64,000 nucleotides of DNA, taken from Heliocidaris erythrogramma (taxonomy: Eukaryota; Echinodermata; Echinoidea; Camarodonta; Echinometridae). The position numbers and the translations under genes are program-made. The notes beneath the pieces were generated by a model. That model worked only from the letters and a program-made list of their open reading frames with translations, ran no database searches and was not told the origin of the DNA. The stretch covers positions 34,666,598 through 34,730,597 of the forward strand of contig CM046858.1 in assembly GCA_025617745.1 (NCBI GenBank). The letters run 5' to 3'. This document shows positions 55,740 to 64,000 of the stretch, one piece after another (positions within the stretch are counted from its first letter, which is position 1; each line of letters opens with the position of its first letter).

Positions 55740-57330
55740 TGAAATATGGTCGTTCTTTATGCTAATTCCCTTCCAATATTTCACTCAGTACGTCTGAAAG
55801 ATGAATAGTTCATTTCTAAATTCCTTTGGCCAAATAAGGTCAGTTTGGGGCGAGTGAAGTCAATGGGGCGAGTGAAGTTCACTTTTTCAGATCAATATAC
55901 GCATGGTTTTAGCTCACCTGAGCTCGAGTGAGCTATTGCGATGGAAATTTGTCCGGCGTCCGTCGTCCGTCGTCCGTTAACTTTTTACATTTTGATCTTC
56001 TTCTCCAAAACCCATGATCGGAATTCAACCAAACTTGGTAGGAATTATCCTTAGGTGTAGGGGACCCAAAGTTGCTAAAATGGTACATGTGGCCCCCAGG
56101 AGGCCCAGGGGGAGGGCCCCCAATTGTAAAAGCTATGTAAATTTCAAACATCTTCTTCCCCAGAACCAGGAATAGCTTAGAATTGGTATTGTGTATGGAG
56201 ATACCTCTATAGATGAAGAATGAATGTTGTTCATGAAATTTCTCTGAGTGGCCCTATAGGGGCCCTGTGGGGGTAACATACTGGAGGGGGGGGGGGTGCT
56301 GCACGGCAAAATGTACATTCTGATCTTCTTCTCCAAAACACATGATCGGAATTCAACCAAACTTGGTAGGAATCATCCTTAGGGGTAGGGGATCCAAAGT
56401 TGCTAAAATGGTACATGTGCCCCCAAGTGTAAAAGCTATGTAAATTTCAAACATCTTCTTCTCCAGAACCAGGAATAGCTCAGACTTGGTATTGTGTATG
56501 GAGATACATGTACCTCTATAGACGAAAAATGAAATTTCATGATTTATTTTCTGGGTGGCCCTATAGGGGGTCTGTGGGGGTAACATACTGGAGGGGTGGG
56601 GCAAGTTGTCCGCCATCCATAAACTTTTTTACATTTTCAGCTTCTTCTCCAAAGCCCATGATTGGACTCAGACTTGGTATTGTGTATATAGATACCTCTA
56701 TAGATGAAGAATGAAAGTTGTTCATGTGCTAGAGAGAACATGCACCAGATGTGAATTGATCCACCTCAGGTGAGCGTCGTGCCCCCTGGGGCTCTTGTAT
56801 TTAAATATCTGGACATGTAATTACTAGTTATATTCACTCACAAGTCAGAAATAACTTGGCTGAGATGACCGTAGTGATATTAGTGCTCATTCCAGTGTTA
56901 CTTATTAATGCTTCAAGTATGTCAAGAATTTGTAACACATCATAATCCGTTAAAAATATATAAAGGTATTGTCACCCTTTGTATGCTTTTCTAATTCCAA
57001 CCGCTTGGATGTTGCTCATTCGATCTCCTGTTTTATAGATAAGTCTCATTGTGCTATGTACGACCTTATGCACATGTCTAAAGGTGCATTGTGTTATCTT
57101 TTGTTCTTATATTCACCATGCATTGGTTTTTCTGAAAGCTGATTGGCTGTGTATATAATTTTTGTACATTTTTCCTGCAAAGTCACTGGCCATTTAACAT
57201 TTACTAAAGACCGCGAATTTCATCATATTTGTATAAACACACTAAACTGAGTTGGCTGAAATATTATCCAACTTTTATTGCCTAGATTTTACCCAAATTT
57301 TTTTAAAGTGTACCACCGTCATGTGAATAG
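55740..57330 (+). repeat. Downstream segmental duplication, copy 1
   Basis: Blocks 'tttatgctaattcccttcca', 'ggggcgagtgaag', 'aagaatttgtaacacat', 'tataaaggtatt', 'attcgatctcctgtt' and 'ctgcaaagtcactggccatt' recur in order at 59270-60300. Copy 1 is interrupted by the CACCTGAG element (55911-56800). No coding sequence. Confidence 0.75.
55911..56800. mobile_element. CACCTGAG-ended repeat element with three internal tandem units
   Basis: It starts 'agctcacctgagctcgagtgagct' and ends with the partly inverted 'cacctcaggtgagcgtcgtgc' and 'cctggggctctt'. Near the start is the stuttering 'gtccgtcgtccgtcgtccg'. Inside, a block of about 320 bp ('ttctccaaaacccatgatcgg', 'aacttggtaggaat.atcctta', 'tggtattgtgtatggagat', 'gtggccctataggggc') occurs at 55980, 56310 and, shortened, 56627. 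This family is widespread in marine invertebrate genomes to my recollection. The minus-strand frames are shadows of the repeats. Confidence 0.7.
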
Positions 57331-57767
57331 ACTTGTATAAACGTATTGTGCCATAACTATTCTTTGCTGGAATAGGTCATAAATTAAGAAGAATTAAAAA
57401 TGGAATCTTGAATTTACATTAAATAAAGTCGACTATGTATTATCAAAGTACTAGAATTATCAAAATGTTACTATTACTTTTAGATACATGTAGATGTTTT
57501 TATTGAGTCAGCTAGAATATGGCATTTTGTAAGTTGTGACAAAGAATTATGATGTACATAGCCTAGCCAATGCGCTTAGATCATTATATTGGAGGTTTTG
57601 TATATACATGTAGTAGTAAATATATTTTGCGATGATCATATGTAGTGAGCATCTGGTGCCATTTTATTGTCTTATGTCACTTCATTTGATATTTAATTGT
57701 TTTTCATTTTATTGTATTAAACATGATTGTTACATGAATTGTTCTGTTCATGAAGAAATGAATAATA
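57331..57767. other. AT-rich non-coding spacer
   Basis: No exon or repeat end was found before the TA target of the Tc1 derivative. The 57535-57670 part resembles 55440-55600 ('gttgtgacaaag', 'gcatctggtgc.atttta' blocks), so it may be a further unit fragment. Confidence 0.4.
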
Positions 57768-58571
57768 CACTAAAGGAAAAAATAAACTTATAAAAGTTCA
57801 AGAGATCACCAAATTAAATTCTCTGCATGGAAATGTACCAAATTTGGATATAATGTTGATTCAATGCATGGCTTTAAATGACAGTCAATAACAAAAAGTT
57901 TTCTTCAATGCCACAAAAGAAATGTGCACTGAAGCAAAGGACTCTCTAATCCCCAAGTCACAAAGACAAACTGCAGCCTTGTACACCATATGCATGTCAA
58001 TGAATGAAACAAAAGAATTTCAAAAGGGATTTGCACCCCTCGAGCAAGAGGATATTGATGTTCTGCCATGGTGCGCCCGTTCACCAGACCTTTCCCCAAT
58101 TGAACATCTCTGGGAAGAGCTTGGTCGACGTGTGTCAAGGCGTGACAATCAAACCATCAATAGGGAGACGCTCATTGCAGCACTGCAAGAGGAATGGAAC
58201 AATGTTCCCCAGGCTACCATCGCGAATCTGATCGGAAGCATGCGAAGACGGTGTACAGCTTGCCAGCAAGCTAGAGGTGGACATACTGGCTATTAATCTG
58301 TTTGGATATGAACTTGCAAATCCCTTTTGTTTCATTCATTGACATGCATATGGTGTACAAGGCTGCAGTTTGTCTTTGTGACTTGGGGATTAGAGAGTCC
58401 TTTGCTTCAGTGCACATTTCTTTTGTGGCATTGAAGAAAACTTTTTGTTATTGACTGTCATTTAAAGCCATGCATTGAATCAACATTATATCCAAATTTG
58501 GTACATTTCCATGCAGAGAATTTAATTTGGTGATCTCTTGAACTTTTATAAGTTTCTTTTTTCCTTTAGTG
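57768..58571 (+). mobile_element. Tc1-like deletion derivative with about 255-bp TIRs, TSD TA
   Basis: CACTAAAGGAAAAA starts at 57768 after TA, and its complement ends at 58571 before TA. The arms are nearly identical over about 250 bp (57768-58015 plus a short insertion, against about 58313-58571). Only about 280 bp of unique middle remain. The high identity of the arms means little time since they were formed or homogenised. Non-autonomous. Confidence 0.9.
57922..58296 (+). pseudogene. Truncated Tc1-like transposase C-terminus fused to TIR-encoded peptide
   Basis: The first 30 or so codons ('MCTEAKDSLIPKSQ...') lie inside the left TIR and are not transposase. From residue about 41 the frame reads 'EQEDIDVLPWCARSPDLSPI', then 'EHLWEELGRRVSRRDNQTIN', the end of a Tc1-family DDE/DDD catalytic domain (PDLSPIEHLW motif), and 'LIAALQEEWNNVPQATI'. 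It closes with TAA at 58294-58296. The helix-turn-helix and the first two catalytic aspartates are absent, so it cannot catalyse transposition. Confidence 0.85.
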
Positions 58572-59260
58572 TATATCGTATAAATCAAAACACAGGATAT
58601 AATCGATATATAACCAATGATGAGTGAAACCATATCGAACCCTCCCCCCCCCCCCCAAAAAAAAAACAAACAAACAAACAACAACACACAAACAAACAAA
58701 CAAAAAAAGAAAGGTAAAAAAAGGTTTAGGTACGTATTAACATATTGGTTCACATATTACTTTACGCTTTTACTTCTTTATTTCGATTCATGTAAATGAC
58801 ATCATATCAAATGAAGTAAACAATATAAATGTGTAACAAAATACATTGTAAATTGTTCTTTTTTACCTGAAGACCTTGCAAGTCATTTCGCTTTATTTCA
58901 TTTCGTTGTGTTTAAAGATACAAGTTATAACTGATAGGTGTTTAAGATGCCGTAGATATCACAAATCAATTTTGATATTTTATAGTTTATAGTTTTATAA
59001 CCATTTCAGCCTAAGTGGCTACAAGATAATGTTGTCGTTTTAAATAAATATATATATATATTTGTGACTCCATCACTACTGATATGTCTACAAATGAAGA
59101 ATTATAAAAACAATTAACAAAACAAAACATTGAAAACCACCCACAATCATATTCGAAGAGCTTTTATAAAGTATATGTCGTACTGATCATTGGTTTGGTC
59201 AATGGTTCAAGCAGTCAGTCTGTATGTGCATCATCTTATCTCATTGAATTCGTATTTGTT
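58572..59260. other. AT-rich non-coding spacer with A/C simple repeats
   Basis: It has a C-run (58643-58655) followed by (CAAA)n and an (AT)n run at 59047-59061. No gene. Confidence 0.45.
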
Positions 59261-59269
59261 TGTTTTTTC

Positions 59270-60300
59270 TTTATGCTAATTCCCTTCCAAAACGTCACTA
59301 AGTACGTTTGAAAGATATATAAGTTTATTAAAATATGTTTTGGTCAAATAAGATAAGTTTGAAAGCCTTTGCAGATGGGGCGAGTGAGGTTTTTTTCAGA
59401 TCAGTATGTTCACGCTTTATTTAATAACTCTGAATCTGATTCATTTTTAACCATATCAGACATGTGAGCAATGCAATTTTTACATTTTTTGCTCGGCATT
59501 ATGACAAGCCAACAAAATTGCGGGCCGATAAATTGTTTATTGCTCGTTTCGAAAGTCAATGGGATTTTGTGTGTTAAATAGCGGGCAATAAACTGTATTT
59601 TTTACAATATTTTCGAGTTCGCTCTAGATGTCTGATTCTGTTAATAAATTTCGGGGGATACAATATTAATTTCCCTCACTAGAATCGTATTGCCCTCGTT
59701 TCGACTCTTGCAATACGATTCTAGTTCAGGCAATAAAATGCTGTATCCCCTCAAGCCTAGTCCATATTATATCATTAAATCCTTTCATGAGACTGCATCT
59801 ACTCTAATTATATTCACACACAGGTTTACGTCAATTAACAAATTCAGAATTAATCTCAAATCACTCGTGTGATATTAGTGTTCATACCAGCATTTCTGTA
59901 TTAATACTTCAAGTCACTTTTATTTGTCAAGAGTTTGTAACACATGCAATGGTAAGCCGTATATAAAGGTATTAGCTCCCAGTCTTTTTATGATTTTCTG
60001 AATTTAATAACTCAGATGTTACCAATTCGATCTCCTGTTCGATTGATAAGCCTTTTTGTGATACATGTATGTATCACCTTATGCACTTGTCGAAAGGTGC
60101 ATTTTGTTATCTCCTAATATATATTTGTATATTCAGCATTCATTGGTTCTCCGATAGCTGGTTAGCTGTCAATATCATAATGTACATTCTCCCTGCAAAG
60201 CCAACTGGCCATTTTACATTTATGTAATTAAGATAATAAATAATTACCATAATTATGTATACAATATGTGAATAAACTTGTATTACCGTATTGTGTCGTG
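59270..60300 (+). repeat. Downstream segmental duplication, copy 2
   Basis: This copy lacks the CACCTGAG element of copy 1 and instead holds about 400 bp of unrelated sequence (59405-59815). The right part aligns closely with 56855-57200. Confidence 0.72.
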
Positions 60301-60489
60301 ATAATTCTCGTAGTATATTCACCTTATTTTCTCAGCTGGGATGAGTGGAATGTGCATTAAGCAAAGTCGGCAGTGCATAGTATTAACAAAGTAGAGTTAG
60401 TCATAATATATCTAAAGAACTTTTAATCAGTTTAGTAGTTCGAACGGTAAACCAGATATCGTCGACAGAATACGTACCGGGTGTAGAGG

Positions 60490-60812
60490 TGTCGTCGTCG
60501 AGTGGTTTAAGCACTTGCCTGGAGATGCGAAGGTCATGGGTTTGAACCTCGACACGGCACTAATGTCCTTCAGCAAGTCATTTTAGGTGCATTGTTTCTC
60601 TCTACCCAGGTGATGAATGGGTATACCGGTAGGATGAGAAAGTCATTGTGGTTTGATCAGCATTGTGAGCGTCTGTAAAAAGGCATCGGGCTGGAATGTT
60701 CCCCAGGGAGTGGAGAAGGTGCATACATTGTGTTCGGGCAACCCATGAATCTGATGAACAGAGTGATATGTCTGTAAAGCGCATAGAGATAACGTCTACG
60801 TTTTTATATATA
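60490..60812 (+). repeat. tRNA-derived SINE with A and B boxes
   Basis: The head resembles a Leu/Ser-type tRNA: 'gtcgtcgagtggtttaagc' (A box) at 60491 and 'gggtttgaacctcgac' (B box) at 60539. The core 'atgtccttcagcaagtca', 'ctctacccaggtgatgaatgg' and the end 'gtctgtaaagcgcatagagat' follow, with an (AT)n tail. It is not a working tRNA: no aminoacyl stem closes. It could be transcribed by RNA polymerase III. Confidence 0.75.
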
Positions 60813-60834
60813 TATATATAGATATATACAGCTC

Positions 60835-61018
60835 TCATATCAGTCACATTGTGACGCTCATGTTGCTGCACATTATTACCCCGGTTATAGATGAGCCACC
60901 AACTATAACCAGCACTCTTGCATATCAGGTACCCATATTTACACCTCGGTCGAGATTGGCAAATGTAGATTAATGTCTTGCCGAAGGACATTGATGCCAT
61001 GCTGGGATTAAAAAGTGC
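60835..61018 (-). repeat. tRNA-SINE, 5' part lost, opposite orientation
   Basis: On the complement the core reads 'atgtccttcggcaagacatt', 'atctacatttgcc', 'gaggtgtaaatatgggtacc'. It faces the SINE at 60490 tail to tail across the (AT)n tract at 60806-60830. The tRNA head is missing. Confidence 0.65.
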
Positions 61019-61998
61019 AATGAGGTTTTGTTAATAGCAATGTCTTAATATATTTCATCATCGAAAAATCGTAAAAATTACCCTCAAATCTGATTAATTA
61101 TTTGTAGTTCCCTCTTGAGACTGAATAAACTAAATTGCTGTTCTCAAATATTCCTGCCATTGACGTTTATGATCACTTCAGCTCCCCCCTCTCTCTCTCT
61201 CTCTCTCTCTCCATTGCCCTTTTAAACTGATCATAAACAGGGAAACCACACGCAAACCACTAGTTCAATTGGTTTTTACATTAAATCTGTGGTTGGCATG
61301 TTTTGACAATTGTGGTCTTTCAATATATCAGGGATTTTAATGCTTAGGAAAACCACGCAAGCTCACACACACACACACACACACACAAACATATTCTGCC
61401 TTTCTCCTTTTATATCATTATGGACATAGGTGAGAGATTTTGATAGATAAAATCGGAATTATTGTGACCTTCTCCTATCTTTGGTTTTATAGCATTTCAA
61501 ACAGAAATTTTACTACTATAACCGTCGGGTATGATACATTGAAATGATTTATTAAAATATAATTTCTTCTTTGAAAAGTGGGGGTATAGGCTATTTGTAT
61601 AGGCCATTCCCCCCTCCCTTGAAAATGGGGAGGATAATTATCATGGATAATATCATGGACCTACTACGTAGTAGGTCCATAATAATAAACACCCCCCCCC
61701 CCCCCCCCGGATTCACGCCAGTGCTGGAATAAAATATAATCTGGTGTAATGTAACCTCACAAATATAGGCCTACATTAAACATTTATGCTGACACATTGA
61801 TAAGAAAAGGGTTAATGTTCGAAAACATAATTAAATTATTAAAAAGGGTCTTGAAATAAATTTGCGTTTATCATCATTATCATGATATCATCCGAAAATA
61901 ATGCACAACTCGTGGCCTTCCGGAGCTCGCTCGCAAATGATCGTCAGACTATAATACCGAATCAGTATTTAGAACCACGATATATATATATATATATA
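61019..61998. other. Non-coding sequence with simple repeats
   Basis: (TC)n at 61189-61211, (CA)n at 61368-61387, a perfect 26-bp palindrome at 61655-61680, a C-run at 61691-61707, and (AT)n ending at 61999. No gene. Confidence 0.5.
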
Positions 61999-62863
61999 CT
62001 GAACTACAAAAGAAACGTCGCACATGTATGTGTTTGAAACTGTTTTATTTACAATGACACATATTCTTTATTCAAGAGTGAAAACTGGGAAGATGGTTTG
62101 CTTTGTTTTGATTAACAAGTACAGATGTGCAATAACGACTCTCGTCGTTGATAGCGCCAGTTCTTGGGCCAACAGGAGACGTTCCCGACGATGTCGAACG
62201 GTGAGGATAGGGCCCCGAGCAGGACACCGACAAAACAAATTGAAGCTTCTTAGCCGACGAGATGCAGAAATTGGTCTGTTGTGTGTGCCAATAGTCTGTA
62301 GAGCCGATTATGTTGCTCTGCGGAAGCGATCCTGCAAGTGGTCCCGGTGAAGATGGCGATCTTGACGTGCTGTTGTCACCCTGGGACGACCACTGCGCTG
62401 ACGATCGTTGGTGCTGTTGGTTGCATTGTATCGCTCCTGCAGTCTCTCCACTGTCCGATCGCTGCATTGAAGTCGTTGGCAGTGACTCTAGGACGTTGAC
62501 CAGTATGAAGGCGTCCGATGGCTTGTTCCTTCTGGTTTCGAGTCAGACGTGGCATGGTGACAGCGCTCAGGAAACGAATGACAGGATGAAGGTTTTGGGT
62601 CCCTTTTAAACCCACTGGATAGAGGATGTGCATGTGCATCATGCTTTTCAAAAAGCTGCACTCGAGTGCACTACCATGTTCACGGAAAGGATATGAGTTT
62701 TAATCCTACACAGAAATCACATTTTGTTATGATGATGTGTTATGGACGGTCAATGCCATATCTGTGATGTTAAAAAAGCATAAAATGTGATTTTACGTAT
62801 CAAATTTCAATATCATGTGTAAAAGATATCAATTTGAAAAGTTCGACGTTTCTAATGGTAGTA
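61999..62863 (-). mobile_element. Second Tc1-like deletion derivative in (AT)n
   Basis: The ends 'ctacaaaagaaacgtcgcac' (near 62004) and the complement of 'gttcgacgtttctaatggtag' (ending about 62862) are an imperfect inverted repeat, each bordered by (AT)n. The TA duplication is hidden in the microsatellite. It carries the N-terminal half of a transposase on the minus strand, broken by frame changes; the C-terminal half is missing. Confidence 0.75.
62072..62555 (-). pseudogene. Tc1-like transposase N-terminal half, frameshifted
   Basis: The start 'MPRLTRNQKEQAIGRLHTGQ' (ATG complementary to 62553-62555) is the typical opening of a Tc1-family helix-turn-helix domain. Later, in a shifted frame, come 'RVTTARQDRHLHRDHLQDRF', 'RPISASRRLRSF' and 'CPARGPILTVRHRRERLLLA', the second helix-turn-helix and the linker toward the catalytic domain. 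At least two frame changes are needed. The DDE core is absent. It comes from another family than 57768-58571 (different ends). Confidence 0.75.
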
Positions 62864-64000
62864 TATATATATATATATATATATAAAGATATAGAAAGAA
62901 ATAAGATGTTGGAGCTCATGCTTGATAATGTATTAATTAGAATTTTGGGGGTATACCAGTATCTCAAAGTCATATTTTGTCCTCTTTGTGTTCACCATTT
63001 TTAGCTGCCCATATTCCTATAAAAGTGCCCTTTTTTGTCACCGCCCCCTTTAAAGACGCTCCGCAGCCCTTGCTCATCCCCATCTACACTTTCTCTCTTG
63101 TTGTTGTTGGTGTTGTTGTTGTTGTTCTTCTTATCTTTCTCCTTATCCCCCTCCCCTCTCTCTCTATCTCTCCCGCCCTAATTTCAATTTTATACCACCG
63201 CTTTGGTTGAAAAAAAAACACGTTTGTTGAAAAAAACCCTAAAGCGTGTACATTGTTGTCATTCGTTTGTAAATACAATAATGCGTAGAAATCAATCATT
63301 TGAAATGTTTGCTTTTCAATTGAAGCCACCAAGAAAACGGGGCCGTCAATTATTATTAGCTTGAGATAGATGAAGAGAATACTAGTATGAGATTCCTGAT
63401 CCCAAAATAATAATGAAAATGATCAAGTGCATAATAAACCTATAATTTTCTTTCTGCGTTGTACCAGGCAAAATGTGAGACATAATACACACTACTACAA
63501 TATTGATTACATTTCATACATGGTAAGGTCAGTACAAAGTAACGGTAATACAGTTTAAGATAATTTTTAATTGAATAAGGATTAAATAGCGGATGAATAA
63601 TATTGCAACAAGGCTTCAAGTCCCTGTTGACAGAAATGCCCTTAAACTGTGAAGAATATGTTTTTACAATTATTATTTTTTCGAGCTTTACAAAATCAAT
63701 CTCAGTAGATTACATGAATTGTACCCCGGCCCATACATTTACGTATAACAAAAACATAATAAAGGTCTCTCTTAAATCTGTCCAATACTGACATGTCAGA
63801 TGTAGTATGGATACAAAACGAATGAGAAGTATATTGCTTGTCAAATCGCTACCACACCACCCCCCCCCCCCCCCCCCCCGCCCTCCCTCAGCTCCTCTAC
63901 CATAAAAAGTTACCCGCTGCTATTACATAACCCTTCTCTCTCCCAATGAGCAGATGACCTCGACTAAGAGGGTTGGCGAAAAGAAAACGGGCATATTACT
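62864..64000. other. AT-rich non-coding sequence
   Basis: This starts with (AT)n (62860-62886), and contains (GTT)n around 63098-63125 and a C-run at 63861-63879. No exon, RNA gene or transposon end was found. Confidence 0.4.

Noticed and set aside
56133-56616. Minus-strand frames with Pro-rich similar peptides
   Set aside because: They are copies of the tandem unit in the CACCTGAG element read on the non-coding strand.
60490-60570. Possible tRNA gene
   Set aside because: A and B boxes are present, but no acceptor stem pairs and the sequence continues into a SINE core.

Overview
This is animal genomic DNA, most likely from an echinoderm and probably a sea urchin. The base composition is AT-rich, the only host coding sequence sits in short exons with GT/AG borders, and the rest is dense with LINE, SINE, DNA-transposon and minisatellite sequence. 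The organism call rests on two things: the leucine-rich-repeat (LRR) exons resemble the expanded NACHT-LRR (NLR) immune receptors of sea urchins, and the tRNA-derived SINEs end in a 'gcgctata...attatt' tail. It is inference, not a database match. There is nothing prokaryotic here: no operons, no CRISPR array, no functional tRNA or rRNA gene.

The host signal is the 3' part of one plus-strand NLR-like gene. Three intact, phase 0-0 LRR exons (26891-27070, 40713-40886, 51226-51393; 60, 58 and 56 codons) are followed by a larger LRR-cap exon (52690-53075) and a terminal coding exon with the stop (54212-54314). At least five relic copies of the LRR exon (near 14034, 46046, 48183, 48793 and 49707) show that the locus grew by duplicating a long exon-plus-intron unit. 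Pieces of that unit recur from about 0.6 kb to 48.8 kb. Any NACHT or effector domains must lie outside the window.

Layout: 1-600 LINE reverse-transcriptase relic; 0.6-3 kb first partial unit with a Ty3/Gypsy gag relic; 5-10.4 kb degenerate LINE (ORF2-like, then ORF1-like) holding a Harbinger-like MITE; 11.7-12.5 kb minisatellite-bearing insertion; 13-28 kb repeat units interrupted by datable insertions and holding the first intact LRR exon; 28.3-35 kb LINE and SINE fragments, an interrupted minisatellite and a 636-bp palindrome; 36.2-37.6 kb Kolobok-like THAP transposon relic; 38-40.5 kb foldback element and tandem repeats; 40.5-49 kb second intact exon, TTAA element, twin satellites, nested MITEs and relic exons; 49.3-54.3 kb the gene's 3' end; 55.7-60.3 kb a segmental duplication with a Tc1 deletion derivative; 60.5-62.9 kb SINEs and a second Tc1 derivative.

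Many unit copies carry different insertions, so one copy often serves as the empty site for another. This let me set several target-site duplications and element boundaries exactly (for example at 16288, 20327, 26559, 38060, 45169 and about 41233). All coordinates, translations and repeat comparisons were made by eye.
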